Source: Promethearchaeota archaeon
Lineage (GTDB): Archaea > Asgardarchaeota > Lokiarchaeia > Sigyniarchaeales > Promethearchaeaceae
Length of the DNA: 64,000 nucleotides
Direction: 5' to 3'
Assembly: GCA_016933055.1 (NCBI GenBank)
Contig: JAFGBS010000009.1
Coordinates: 62,001 to 126,000, forward strand
In this document: one piece after another, positions 1 to 11,000 of the stretch
Numbering within the stretch: the stretch's first letter is position 1
Layout of the letters: every line of letters begins with the position of its first letter
Notes under the pieces: model-generated
What the model saw: the letters and a program-made list of their open reading frames with translations, nothing else
Database searches by the model: none
What the model was told of the DNA's origin: nothing
Program-made: the position numbers and the translations under genes

Positions 1-197
1 AAAGAATGCTAAAGGTCATTAAAATATAGGGAATCCCACAATCGTCCCGCAGATTATACTGTTAATTACTTTCTTTCCTAATAACTATAAAACGTCTAAA
101 ATTACTAATAATATTAAACGTAACTTATATAAGGGATAATGAAACAAGTACATCATAGGAACAAAATCCCACATAATAAAAACAATCTGGGGATAAT

Positions 198-1004
198 ATG
201 ACAGAAGATAATATAAGAGAATCTCCTCAGGAGAAACTTTCTAAAAATGAAGATGAGGATCAAATAACTGAAAGTTGGGGAATGCTTGTAACAAAGAGCA
301 CCGTTCGATTGAAGATATGGCAAATTTTACAGTTATTTGGAGAACTAAATGTCACACAAATTTCAAACCTACTGAAAGAAAGTAAATCCACTGCTTCAAG
401 GCATTTGAATGGGATGGAAGAAGATGGTCTAGTGAAAAGTAGAGAAGATAGTGCTTGTTGTCCTGGAAGAATTGCTCCAAAAATATACACGATAAATAAT
501 GATATCTATAAAGTTAAAAGTGGGATTGAAATGGAGCAAGGGTATCCAAAAGACTTTAACAAGAGAATTGAATACATCCAATCCGAGATTCAAACAAATA
601 GGGCAAGTATTGAAATGATCACTGGTATTATGCGATTACTTGAGCCGATTTATAATGAAGTAGAAGCTCTCATTAAGGAAGGTAGTCCCGAAAGTCTAGT
701 AAAAGCGGATGAACTATTCAAAGAATATATGTGGGGTCCAAATGGTGAGAATATTACGTGGTTTCAATTTCGTTACCAAACCCCGAAGATGTACTTCCTT
801 GAAAGAAAGATTCATGAAGCTTCTTATAAAATATTATCTGATGATTTCGATTCTGAATCCTTTGAAGGGGAACGATTAAAACTCAAAGCAGAATTGGAAG
901 AGGCAAAGAAAGAACAACAAGATGCCGCAATTCCAAAGAAATATGGTCGATTCAGTATCTTTATGCCTTTAAAGAAAATTTTTGAGAAAAACCAAGGAAA
1001 ATAG
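198..1004 (+). CDS. Winged-helix transcriptional regulator with coiled-coil tail
   Basis: Predicted DNA-binding transcription factor of the broad ArsR/MarR winged-helix group. Residues about 28-105 read as a winged helix-turn-helix: the first helices carry KIWQILQLFGELNVTQI, the recognition helix carries SKSTASRHL, and the wing region contains an unusual Cys-Cys-Pro pair (ACCPGR) that could bind metal or sense redox state. Residues about 115-155 and 215-250 are charged and helical, suggesting a dimerising coiled coil. A TATA-like element lies at 124-131, and the ATG at 198 follows a purine-rich GGGGAT. The stop is only 4 bp from the end of the convergent glucosidase gene. The target and ligand are not visible. 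The HTH call is firm, the subfamily is not. Confidence 0.75.
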   Translation: MTEDNIRESPQEKLSKNEDEDQITESWGMLVTKSTVRLKIWQILQLFGELNVTQISNLLKESKSTASRHLNGMEEDGLVKSREDSACCPGRIAPKIYTINNDIYKVKSGIEMEQGYPKDFNKRIEYIQSEIQTNRASIEMITGIMRLLEPIYNEVEALIKEGSPESLVKADELFKEYMWGPNGENITWFQFRYQTPKMYFLERKIHEASYKILSDDFDSESFEGERLKLKAELEEAKKEQQDAAIPKKYGRFSIFMPLKKIFEKNQGK

Positions 1005-1008
1005 AGAT

Positions 1009-3390
1009 CTACCTTTTTTTTTCGTTTTGGATTTTACTAAAAGGATCATCTAATTCAAATACTAACTCCCAAATCGCTCGAATTCGCATATTTTGTTGGG
1101 AACGAAATTTACTATAGGGTTCAGGCCACCATATCGCAGGGGTGTTGAACCAGAACGCCATTTCCTCATCTAAAAACGTTGTATTATATATACAATGTGC
1201 AATTTCTAGCGCATTTTCCATTATATCTGGGCGTTTTGCCTTTTTTCCGGTTCGATACATTGTCGCTACAGTAAAATATACACCTCCGGGCCAAATTCCT
1301 CGAGCCATATTAATAGGGATCGTGTCTCCATTCGGTCTAACAATATTTACAGTTCCGAATTTTCCATCTGCTTGCATTTTCCAATTGTATTTACAAACTC
1401 GTTCATAATGACTCACACGGTGATTTAATGGAAATACATCAGGAAGATGACAAACATCCACGTACCGTTGTCCATTTAATGCGTCTGTCATCAAAGCATC
1501 TGAAAATTGTCGTTTCTCTGCTGCACGATAATACCCTCCCCCTTCACCCGTTTCTACCCATAATAGTTCTTGCACCCGTGAACGGGCTTTTTGATTTAAT
1601 TCTTTAAAGAATTTTTTCTCCTTATTTTTTCCTAAAACATGTGACATAGCAATTACGGCTTCTAATGCTCCAATATATAAGCCGGAAATATACGTGCTGG
1701 TTCCTCGAAATCCCAGTGAATCATAACTTGTATCAATTCCCCTATGTTCCGGAAGTCCATCCCCCGAGCGATCGCAAGATGCAAGTTGCAATAACGTCTT
1801 TTTCGCTGCGGGATACACTTCTTCGAGAAATTTTACGTCTTGAGTATAATGATAATAAGCATATACTTGTTGGACAAACATGGAGGGTAGGTCTTTCCAA
1901 TTTACAGCAGGGGGATTCAAATCATGACTAGAAGTCATATAATATTGTCCATAAATAAAGAAAGGGTCATTAATGGGAGAACCCGCATCGTGAGTAGTTC
2001 TATTTTTGGAATCGTCCATTATAAAATCCTTCCAGAGCAATAATGTGTCTCGTTCAATGTTGGGAAACATAATCTTTTTGTGAATCGCTTCATAATGACG
2101 AATATCTAAGGTTTCACAATCCCGATACACCACAGATTCCAAGTTAAAGAATAGATGTTGATTTGGACGATTTCCGAACCTTTTTGGCTTGGAAATGCAC
2201 CCGCTTTCCCAAAATGAACAAAAAGTGTCGAAATATAACTCATTTAATGCGCCTTGTTTCAACCAATCGGGATATTTAGGATTATCGACAATTAAATTCA
2301 TCCATTTATCCACTTGGGTTTCCCATTCATCTATCGATTGTAATCCATCCAATAGAATGTCGATTCCTCGAAAAAATCCAGGATACCATTCTTTGTAGCG
2401 TTTCCACCATTGGGTTCCATCTATTGGATTTTTAAATTGAACAATGGGAAAATCCCACACCAAAGCAAAGGGGACTACTATTTCTTCCTTTGGGTTGAGA
2501 TCTATTGTGACCGCAAGAGCACCTGCTTCTCCTTCTTTTTCACTCAATTCGGTATTGGGTAATAAACCTCTAGCAGAGAACGTCTCAAATAATTTATCTG
2601 CATCTTGGAGAGCCCAATCGGTGTATGTTACGGTTGCTTTTTTAGGAGATTTTACTCCGATCACCCATTCTGTCTGTTGAGTAACTGGAACATTATCAGG
2701 ATGTTTGGATTGTAATCGTAATGCAGATATATCTTGTTTAGTCACGAACTGAGTAGATAATCCTTTCCTTGTGTAGGTATAATCTTTAGTATCTTCCCGA
2801 TAGATAGCATTTGGAAAAGTGAACATAAGGGAAAATTTACACGGTTCAGACAAGCGATTTTTTAGTTTAAACTGGAAGAATCCTATTGGTAAAGAGGAGA
2901 GTTTATCGTTACGTGGTATAAACGGAGAAAACAATTTTAGGGAAAATGGATTCAAACCTATGTCATAATTAACCCAAGCTTTCGGAAATAAAGCGTAATA
3001 GGTTCCTTGCCCTACTTCCAGTTTAGGCCATGATTCAAATATGTCTTCCGTTGCAAGAGTTTTCACAAATTTTTCTACATTTGATTCTTGATAAATATGA
3101 AATGCTCCCGCCCTCAAAAAACGCTCTTCATGACCTGCACTTGCTTCACTGCCCCATTGTGCATCGGAACTATCATCTCCCCATCCGAATTCCCATGGTC
3201 CGAAGGATCCGGCTAGATTATACATAAAAGATCCCGTGCCGATACCACCAATGGGAATACCTCTTTTGGTGCGAATAGAAATTTCTTTATCGACTTCTAA
3301 AGGGGGATGAGTACCGGTAGCACCTTTTGGATAATCCCCCAATTTTCTTTTCCATGCAGCCTTGGGAATGTCCCACAAATAATAAGACAT
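1009..3390 (-). CDS. GH116 glucosidase (GBA2-type, glucosylceramidase-like)
   Basis: Predicted cytoplasmic beta-glucosidase of glycoside hydrolase family 116, the family of human GBA2 (non-lysosomal glucosylceramidase) and archaeal/bacterial beta-glucosidases. The N-terminal part (about 1-340) has the family's beta-sandwich opening with a GIPIGGIGTGSF motif. The C-terminal part (about 350-790) is the alpha/alpha toroid. The nucleophile candidate is Glu384 in NELYF, and the acid/base candidate lies in the DTSYD stretch (553-557) after DGLPE. At 793 residues it has normal family length. There is no signal peptide or transmembrane helix, so it acts inside the cell on imported or membrane-derived glucosides. 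A regulator gene converges on it with a 4-bp gap. The natural substrate cannot be told from sequence. Confidence 0.9.
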   Translation of the reverse strand: MSYYLWDIPKAAWKRKLGDYPKGATGTHPPLEVDKEISIRTKRGIPIGGIGTGSFMYNLAGSFGPWEFGWGDDSSDAQWGSEASAGHEERFLRAGAFHIYQESNVEKFVKTLATEDIFESWPKLEVGQGTYYALFPKAWVNYDIGLNPFSLKLFSPFIPRNDKLSSLPIGFFQFKLKNRLSEPCKFSLMFTFPNAIYREDTKDYTYTRKGLSTQFVTKQDISALRLQSKHPDNVPVTQQTEWVIGVKSPKKATVTYTDWALQDADKLFETFSARGLLPNTELSEKEGEAGALAVTIDLNPKEEIVVPFALVWDFPIVQFKNPIDGTQWWKRYKEWYPGFFRGIDILLDGLQSIDEWETQVDKWMNLIVDNPKYPDWLKQGALNELYFDTFCSFWESGCISKPKRFGNRPNQHLFFNLESVVYRDCETLDIRHYEAIHKKIMFPNIERDTLLLWKDFIMDDSKNRTTHDAGSPINDPFFIYGQYYMTSSHDLNPPAVNWKDLPSMFVQQVYAYYHYTQDVKFLEEVYPAAKKTLLQLASCDRSGDGLPEHRGIDTSYDSLGFRGTSTYISGLYIGALEAVIAMSHVLGKNKEKKFFKELNQKARSRVQELLWVETGEGGGYYRAAEKRQFSDALMTDALNGQRYVDVCHLPDVFPLNHRVSHYERVCKYNWKMQADGKFGTVNIVRPNGDTIPINMARGIWPGGVYFTVATMYRTGKKAKRPDIMENALEIAHCIYNTTFLDEEMAFWFNTPAIWWPEPYSKFRSQQNMRIRAIWELVFELDDPFSKIQNEKKR

Positions 3391-3528
3391 ACTATCTAAG
3401 TCTGATCTGAACTAATAAAAATCCCCTTTTCGCCACATTTATAAAAATCCTCAAAGATTCATTTTTCTCGATTTGAAGAGTTTAAAAAATAAAATATAAT
3501 TAAATGAGAGCGATGCAAAATAAAGATC

Positions 3529-4206
3529 ATGCCCGTAGATTTCCCACCTATAAAATATTACGAATTCTTATCGGAAACTACTCCATTTCTCAAAATCATG
3601 GAATCATCATTGAATTTGCAGATCATATTTAATCTCGCTGTATTCAATAACTTAACTTTAGATGAATTAAGTGAAAAGATGCAAAATCCCAATAAGGACA
3701 TACTACTTGAAAACTTGGAAAAGATGATCTCCATGGAACTCGTGGAACAATTTGAATTAGATGAAAAAGTTCATTATAAAATTCTAAATTTTCGATATCA
3801 AACTCAAGATTATAAAAACTATGTTCATTTTACACCAGAAGAAATACAGCATCATTTACACGAGGAATTTCTGTATTCCTATCGTATGACATCCTTACTT
3901 AAGAGTATCTTCAGTAAATTAGTCCATTATATATGTGATTTTTACATAAATCACATTCAAAATGAGAAGCTAAACGGTGCTATCGTAAAAGAAGAAATGC
4001 AGCATAATACATCGGTCCCTCGGATTGGCTTTGTAACTAAAGAGGAATATGATATCTACCGAAATAGATTTCTAGAGTTCGAAAATAAAATGATTGAGGA
4101 ATTGATGGAAAGAAGACAATCACTTGGTATTCAAACCGATCCCAATATTGAGTTTATGATTGCTAATTTGTTCATTCCCATAAAAAAAGTATTGGAACAC
4201 ACGTAA
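3529..4206 (+). CDS. Winged-helix (ArsR-like) regulator, putative
   Basis: Probable transcription factor. Residues about 18-85 predict a helix-rich winged-helix domain with the layout of ArsR-like HTH proteins (LTLDELSEKM followed by LENLEKMISMELVEQF, then a short beta wing ending VHYKILNF). The rest is charged and helical with no family I recognise. The gene is transcribed divergently from the GH116 glucosidase across about 140 bp of AT-rich DNA, which holds the TATA-like run near 3486-3497 that would serve this gene with a short leader. That arrangement makes control of the glucosidase plausible, but this is inference from position only. Confidence 0.6.
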   Translation: MPVDFPPIKYYEFLSETTPFLKIMESSLNLQIIFNLAVFNNLTLDELSEKMQNPNKDILLENLEKMISMELVEQFELDEKVHYKILNFRYQTQDYKNYVHFTPEEIQHHLHEEFLYSYRMTSLLKSIFSKLVHYICDFYINHIQNEKLNGAIVKEEMQHNTSVPRIGFVTKEEYDIYRNRFLEFENKMIEELMERRQSLGIQTDPNIEFMIANLFIPIKKVLEHT

Positions 4207-4219
4207 TTTGATGAATAAA

Positions 4220-4948
4220 TTATTTGATTGTTTCTCTGGGAAGGGATAGTCCGTATTCTCCAAACTTTTCAGGAGTATAAGGTGCTCTACGACCAGGACA
4301 TCGATTTCTTGAGCATAATTGGCAACTTACAAAAGCTCTTTTTGAATGGAAAGCAATCCCTGAAATAGATTTTCGAGGATTCATTACCATATTGGAACTT
4401 AATTGAACCCCTAATTTTTCGGTAGCTTCTGATCCAAATAAATTAAATAACGGAACTTGTTGTGCCATTCCCCAATCTTCTAAGGATCCCGGGCTCATGC
4501 TTGATATTTGCTTCACCGAGAACCTTTCTTGAATTTGTCTCTCAAGATACCACGTCGCATTTTGAAGGATGAAATCTCCTATTGTTTCCAAAAAGTATTT
4601 TTTTAACAAGCTTTTTTGTTGGCTTGCAATAGTTTCAAGTTTTGGTCCTATTGTGACTAGAAAAGGGAATACTTGTTCACTGGAATTTAAATTTACTTGT
4701 AAAATTCTACTAGTAAAGTCTTGGTTTCCAATTTTCACCACGTTTTCATCAATATAAGAAATAGTAGCAATTCCTACTAACCCCCTGGGATGAATTGAAT
4801 CACGGACTTGCTCTACAGCCCAATGAAAATCCTTTGAAAATGCCTTGGATTTCCGAACCTGCATCCGATCCAGCAGTATTTGTTCCTCGAGAATCACCGG
4901 GATTTTCTCGAACAGTATGATGTTATCCATGAGTACTTCAAAATCCAC
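4220..4948 (-). CDS. Methionine-synthase-activation-domain-like protein with C-terminal Cys cluster
   Basis: Resembles stand-alone proteins related to the reactivation domain of cobalamin-dependent methionine synthase. The hallmark stretch is SMSPGSLEDWGMAQQVPLF (about 150-168), followed by a region matching the domain's strand-rich core (SNMVMNPRKSISGIAF). The C-terminus carries CQLCSRNRCPGRRAPY, a CxxCxxxxCPGR arrangement that probably ligates an iron-sulfur cluster or zinc. Known members sit near corrinoid methyltransferases, and a reductive-activation or corrinoid-handling role is plausible. Here the only methyltransferase of a corrinoid-linked fold lies far away (59.1-60.2 kb). The start is GTG 4948 behind a TATA-like TATTTTATTTC, or the ATG at 4930. 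Family call likely, function inferred. Confidence 0.7.
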   Translation of the reverse strand: MDFEVLMDNIILFEKIPVILEEQILLDRMQVRKSKAFSKDFHWAVEQVRDSIHPRGLVGIATISYIDENVVKIGNQDFTSRILQVNLNSSEQVFPFLVTIGPKLETIASQQKSLLKKYFLETIGDFILQNATWYLERQIQERFSVKQISSMSPGSLEDWGMAQQVPLFNLFGSEATEKLGVQLSSNMVMNPRKSISGIAFHSKRAFVSCQLCSRNRCPGRRAPYTPEKFGEYGLSLPRETIK

Positions 4949-4990
4949 AGATTAAAGAATAAATAAAAAAATGAAATAAAATAGTCAGCT

Positions 4991-7075
4991 TTATTTCTTT
5001 AACCCTTGTTTTTTCAAAATAGTACTTGCTATGGCAATCAGTGAGATCACACCCACTGATATTACTACCGGTAAAGGATATCCGGGTATTGTGAACAATT
5101 CTACTAGCACCATTGCATTATTTGATGCAAATGACTCTCCATTTTCATTCACTGCAGTTACTACATAGAAATAAATGCCGTTCGATAAACCGCTGTCTTT
5201 ATAATTGGATGCCGTACTTGTTCCGATCGGTTCTAAACCATCTAATTCGGGAATTTCATCTTGAGAGCGATATATATTATAGGAGTTGGCATTGGTTATA
5301 TCATTCCAATCCAAGCTTATTTTTCCATCTCGATCTTTTTGAGGAGAAATTGGAGACAAGATAGGAGCTTCAGGCACTTCACCAGTAGGTAATTCTTGAG
5401 ATTGAGATAAATAGGGGATATACCCTGGATTAGTTGCAACGATGGTATAATTTTCCAGGAGATTTAACTCATAAGGCAATTCAACTTGACCTGTACTATT
5501 TGTACTTCCTTGCCAGATTACCGTATTAGAATCATCGGTAACAGTTACTGTTACAGATTCAATTGGTCCCGAGCCATCTGTGAATATATCCAAAAGAGCT
5601 GAAGAACCATCAATATCTGATAATGTTCCATTCAATATTTCGGGAATATCCATCCAGACATGTAATTCAGGGTCTCCAAAGTAATTAAATTGCTTAAGGG
5701 TTTTTTCACTCCATCGAGGTTCGGGGATCCATTCTGGAAATCCTAAGGCAATTCGATCGGCTTGATAATCCTCCTTTGCAAGAGCAAAGGCTTTTCCCGG
5801 TTGATCAAAAGAATCTAACTGTTCAAAGAATCGGTAAGCTAATCCTTCATCATACCAACCCCCATAAGAACGCTCGGTCCAATTATCTTCTCCCCACACA
5901 ATTCTATCCCCTCCAATAGAACCGATAGATACAGTTTTTAGCATATATTCGGCTAAACTATCTACATTTGGAGTGGTAAAATTTCCATTACTGCATCCCA
6001 TTAAGTAACTTATACTGAACATATTTGCATCCATAGAGTAATCTGCAGTGTCAGTATAGATCATTGCCACTGAGTAAGAATGGTCATAACGAGACTCCAT
6101 TTCCCCATACCAGTCAAAAAGTTCGTCACCATCATAATCACTATCCCAAATAGTACGATAAATTCCTTTTGCATTTCCATGGCCAAATATACCCAAAATG
6201 GAGGTTCCATTCATGATACCTTCTTCTAAACTTCCAGCCGTCAAGGATGCATTATGTGGATAATCGGACACGCCTGCGGCTATACCTTGGTCTTCAGCAA
6301 GATGTGTTACTATCCAATCATTATAAAATTGACTGGATACATAATTAAAAAACCGATTAGCATCTGCTTCGGGATAATCCAACACCCCATCCCCGGGTGC
6401 GTAATAATCCCCATCAAAATAGGTCATTGCTCCTCCAAATAAAGCTTTTTTCATCCAGTCGCCCACAGGAGGGTTGGATTCATACATTATAATTCGATTA
6501 GCTAACATTTGCATCTCATTAACGTTACTGGCAGACAATCTTCCCACATATACATCTGCGGTTACATTCCAGTTGTCGTCATCCTCTCCATAAATATGAT
6601 CCCCATCAGAATCCCAATCATTCATATTTACATAATAGGAATCACATCCAACATAATCTCCATCCCCATAGGAATAGTACCCTTCATCCACATACGCTAA
6701 TCGAGTGGGTACATCTTGGTGATCCCCTGCAAGGAGGACGAATTGGGTTCCATTATTTGTGTAATAATCATTTATACACGCTTTGATTTTTGCAGCAGTA
6801 TCATATTCCCCCAAATATATAGGATTTAATAAAATGTCCTCCACCGTGACAATTCGAGCGTTTAAACCCTTTTGGGACTTCCACAACGCAAGGGGTTCAA
6901 GTTTAGCTTCATACTCCTCCGTAGTAATAATTAAATATTCTACATCACCATCCAAAAAAGAGGAGGAGAGGGGCTGTTTGGTAATTAGTACTACAGAATG
7001 ATTTGTTGGGACTAAAAAAACTACTCCTATTAGTATAATGAGAGAGAATAGAATTGAAATATTGTATTTCTTCAT
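4991..7075 (-). CDS. Secreted C25-family (gingipain-like) cysteine peptidase with C-terminal anchor
   Basis: Predicted cell-surface cysteine peptidase of clan CD, family C25. Numbering here runs from an upstream GTG at 7087, but the ATG at 7075 directly precedes the signal peptide (KKYNISILFSLIILIGVVFL) and is the likelier start. The peptidase domain spans about 50-490, with catalytic His303 in GIFGHGNAKG and Cys365 in YLMGCSNGNF. A small beta domain follows (about 490-560), then a fibronectin type III module (about 575-660). The tail is IPGYPLP, a membrane helix and KKQGLKK, which looks like a sorting or anchoring signal. A TATA-like element sits near 7125-7135. The protein would digest extracellular proteins or mature surface proteins. 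It is well supported by motif order. Confidence 0.88.
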   Translation of the reverse strand: MKKYNISILFSLIILIGVVFLVPTNHSVVLITKQPLSSSFLDGDVEYLIITTEEYEAKLEPLALWKSQKGLNARIVTVEDILLNPIYLGEYDTAAKIKACINDYYTNNGTQFVLLAGDHQDVPTRLAYVDEGYYSYGDGDYVGCDSYYVNMNDWDSDGDHIYGEDDDNWNVTADVYVGRLSASNVNEMQMLANRIIMYESNPPVGDWMKKALFGGAMTYFDGDYYAPGDGVLDYPEADANRFFNYVSSQFYNDWIVTHLAEDQGIAAGVSDYPHNASLTAGSLEEGIMNGTSILGIFGHGNAKGIYRTIWDSDYDGDELFDWYGEMESRYDHSYSVAMIYTDTADYSMDANMFSISYLMGCSNGNFTTPNVDSLAEYMLKTVSIGSIGGDRIVWGEDNWTERSYGGWYDEGLAYRFFEQLDSFDQPGKAFALAKEDYQADRIALGFPEWIPEPRWSEKTLKQFNYFGDPELHVWMDIPEILNGTLSDIDGSSALLDIFTDGSGPIESVTVTVTDDSNTVIWQGSTNSTGQVELPYELNLLENYTIVATNPGYIPYLSQSQELPTGEVPEAPILSPISPQKDRDGKISLDWNDITNANSYNIYRSQDEIPELDGLEPIGTSTASNYKDSGLSNGIYFYVVTAVNENGESFASNNAMVLVELFTIPGYPLPVVISVGVISLIAIASTILKKQGLKK

Positions 7076-7447
7076 ATCTTTTTCCACTTTCCATTTTTGT
7101 TACTTTTGTTATCTTACCGATAATAATATAATCAGAATTATAATATTTTTCTGCTAGTGGTATGACGAAATTCAATAAAATCAAAAGTATAAAATCTAAA
7201 CAATTCTCAGATTGACCAAATAAAGTACTCGACATGCGAGAAAAGATCTTCCATCTAATAATAAATAGATCCCCTGAAAGTGAAAAACTCCCCTAACGAG
7301 AAGTTTTAAGGATGAATGATATATTTGTGCAAATCAAGATGAAAAGACAGCAATCTGGATGAACTTGTCGGAATCACCTAATTTTAATGAAAATCGGTAC
7401 ACCATTAACTTAGAAACCTTTAAAACACTTATGGTTGACCTATTTTC

Positions 7448-7987
7448 ATGGTAGAAAAACTGAAAGAAAGTCCGAAAAATTGGGTAGTTTTCCTTTTCAT
7501 CGCCATCGGACTAATTATATGTATTAGTCTCATCTTATTTGTTTTTAGTAATTTACCCTCTGTACCTTATGGGATAGTAGATTATGAATTTGCATGGAGC
7601 ATCGAACATGTACAAGCAATATTTGCTGCATGGGGTTCAGAAGGGATTTCTGCTCATATTCTAGGTGTATGGTGGGATTTTTTATTCATCTTCGGTTATT
7701 CCCTCCTCGTTTCGGGTTGTATATTGCTAGTAGTGCGTATGAATTCAGAACAGATCTCATCTATCGGTATATTTCTGATAATTGTTCCCTTTATAGCGGG
7801 ATTATTTGATGCAGTCGAAAACAGTTTTTTATTGGTAATGTTAAAGAATCCAGTTGAAATAAATCCAGTTTTCCCTATAGTCGCAACGATTTCTGCGGGA
7901 GTAAAATTTGGATTGTTGATATTGGGAGTCGCCTATTTCCTAATAGGATTAATCCTTGGATTGATCCAAAAGGTGCGAAATCGATGA
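7448..7987 (+). CDS. Four-helix integral membrane protein, unknown function
   Basis: 179-residue protein with four clear hydrophobic helices (about 12-35, 70-95, 100-130 and 145-172) and a basic C-terminus (QKVRNR). The acidic/aromatic loop after helix 1 (DYEFAWSIEHVQAIFAAWG) probably faces outward. I do not recognise a family. A TTTAAAA box at about 7419-7425 lies some 25 bp before the ATG, so the message is probably almost leaderless. The next gene downstream on this strand encodes the large heparinase-like protein after a 75-bp gap, which has its own TATA-like sequence, so co-transcription is uncertain. Confidence 0.7.
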   Translation: MVEKLKESPKNWVVFLFIAIGLIICISLILFVFSNLPSVPYGIVDYEFAWSIEHVQAIFAAWGSEGISAHILGVWWDFLFIFGYSLLVSGCILLVVRMNSEQISSIGIFLIIVPFIAGLFDAVENSFLLVMLKNPVEINPVFPIVATISAGVKFGLLILGVAYFLIGLILGLIQKVRNR

Positions 7988-8062
7988 AGTCCCACTTCTA
8001 TCAAATAAGCTTTATTAATTACAATCTTAAAACATACCTTATAGTTTCTAAGGTTAGATAAA

Positions 8063-11000
8063 GTGAACCATCGAAAACGAACATTATTTGTGTTATTTAT
8101 TGAAGTGTTATTCCTTTTAGGAGGGTGTTTAGCAATTTTTGCTCAATTCTGGTTTCCCGCAAATGGAGGGTTCACCCGAAATGTTCTGTTCATACATTCT
8201 GATGAATCCCTAGATAGTCAAGGATACTTTATATTTGTGGATGAACTCAGCGATCGAGCTCAGAAACATGATGTAGATTTTGTTCTTCACGGTCGCGGTT
8301 CCCTCAGTATTGCAGGAAAGACATCAGCCACTTTTCAGACAAATAGTTACACGACCAATACTCCTGTTTCAGTTAAAGCTACGTTCTTAAGTCCAATTAC
8401 AACTATAACACGGTTTGAGGGAGGATTCTATCCAGACTTTCGCAGAGATAGTATTTATCATGAAGATAATACAACGAATTACATTAAGGCACGATATTCC
8501 GGAGAAAACACGCCTGTAATGGGTTCGGTTATTTATCCTCACAATGATACAGATGTGGTGCATCCCATTCCCTCTGTATCTGGCGTAAATTGGAATCAGT
8601 TTGGGAAGATTGGCTCAAATGATCTGATCTATTATCAATCAGAGCGTAACCTTACCACAATATATGACGGTTCTTTAAATGTATCGTCAGACGCAAAAAT
8701 TCTTTTCATTCATCAGAATTCTACTGATGGATTGGATTACTTTTATGCGGACTGTCTAACCCATTTAACCTATTCTGACCAAAAATTTTTTCAATCCGGA
8801 TATCCGGTGTCTATTTTGATAAATTACCACAATAAGACCGATTATATTACAGGTTATGTTCATCTGAGTGAGGAGTACCCCGAACATACAGTGGAAGTGA
8901 GAATTCGCCTACCCTTCAGCGATAATTCACCCTATACCTATGTGTTTGATACAGAAGATCCAACTGTTGATATACAGGATCAATTTTTTATCAAAGAGAC
9001 AAAAGAATCCTTCTCTTTTTCTATAAGTATTAATCCCATAAATCCAGAATCTCGAATAGTTGAATCCAGTCCCTTAGTAAATTATAATACCGATCCAAAT
9101 ATTTTCGCTTTCCCAGAAAGATCCTTATGGGAGATTCCCGTTTCTACTCTAGAAAATGCGGATTCCATGTATCTCCTTTCTGATCCTACGGAAATAATGA
9201 ATCTGCAAACAAAAATTAGCGAAAATCAAGAGCCTTGGAAATCTTGGTATGATGCTATTATTTCTGATGTAGATACTTTTGTTACACAAGATATCTCTGA
9301 ATGGGATGAAGATCAGCGAGATGATATAATACGAACATTAATAGCGAAATACGCGATAGATGGGGGAGTACCGTATTTGGAAAAGATTGTGGAAATTCTT
9401 CAAGATATGGATGCCATGGATCCTTTGTATGAAAAAGATTTACGCAGATCTTACGCACTGCAAGCTTATTCCATCGCATTTGACTTAATTCGGGGTAATC
9501 TAACAGTATCTGAGCGGGAAAATATTGAACAATTACTCTATAATCATGCTTTACCCTTGACAAATATGCAAATATATTCGGATAATAACCATCGATGTGT
9601 AGATGCTGCGGGATTGGGATTGACGGGTTTAGTAATACAAAATAAACATTTCGTGGATCTTGCTACAGAAACTATTCTTACCTATTTATACGAGAAACCC
9701 CGAGACGATGGAGGCAGTTATGAAGGCCAAAGTTATCTCGCATTTGCACTTCACCAATCTATTGAATACATGGTAGCATTAGATCATATTGGAGGGTATG
9801 ATTTTTTCAGTAATGAAAAATATCTAACATGTCTTAAATTCATGGCGAATTGTTTATCTCCCTTGAGTACGGTTCCCTTGTATGAGGATAGTTATCTCAC
9901 TGGAGATGCAGCAGAAGTACTGATAATGGCAGCACCTCGAATTTCTAATTCCTCTTATTTTGAATATTATCCGAATTATCTCCAATGGTTATATGAGATC
10001 CGTCAGAATAATTCCGCATTATTGGGTATAGAATCTTATTATTATCTTAATGGGAATAGTGCTGATCTACGTAGATTAGTAATCTACAACCCAATTCAAG
10101 AAATTAACGCAACTATTCCAAATTTTGGAACACAAATATTTACTCAAACAAATATGGCATTCTTCCGAGAAAAATATACGCAAAATCCCACTAATTCCCT
10201 TTATTTATCTCTATCTTGTAAGAATTTCATGCAAAGTCATCCTCACTATGATGAAAATTCGTTTGAATTATGGGGATATGGAGCGTGGTTGATTCATAAT
10301 CCTGGATATCCAAACTTTGGTAAATCGGGTCATGATTATACCATTTCCACTGAAGCCTCCAATACTTTATTAATAAGCGATGAAGGTCAAAAAATTCCCC
10401 AAGCACAAGGATTTACATTAACAATCACCTCACCCTATTTTGATGTAGTTAAGGCCGATGCAACACAAATATACGACTCTCCTGGATCTTGGATATCAGC
10501 TTGGGCTGTAAACGGATTCATTTATCTTTCCACTGCCCTACTCGGCATTGCTGGGATTATATTAACCCTCCGTAATCCAGCCAAGAAAGAAAATCACAAT
10601 CACACAATAGATAGAAAGACATGGCGACTTTTTAGAACGGATGGAGAGACCCAAATTTCCGTATTACAATCTCAGCCTCCCTCTTCATGGGAATTAAGAT
10701 TAGCGGGTGCGAAAGACAATCTCATTAATATTGGATTACTAGCTACGGTCAATATCATCTACTTCGTATTTGTGATCGCACGGTTTGAATTTTATATGGC
10801 ATATTCTGATAATCCCTTGAAAATTGTTATTCCGATTCGTGGGGTTTTATATGGGGGATTATTAATCATGCCAGTGGTGCTAGTATTTCTGGCATACCGT
10901 GGGTACGTAAACGCTTTTAATAGAAATATCCATCGTTTCCTAGATTTCCCCAATTCATCTAAAGAATTGCGGGGAAAAACCCGAAAAATGATTGCTCGAA

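Noticed and set aside
198..4206. A shared FRYQT string in the two winged-helix regulators as evidence of a common ligand domain.
   Set aside because: The surrounding sequence does not align, so five matching residues are probably chance.
6945..7235. Minus-strand open frame upstream of the C25 peptidase.
   Set aside because: It overlaps the peptidase's 5' coding region in another frame, has no ribosome-binding site, and its composition is that of shadow frame plus promoter DNA.
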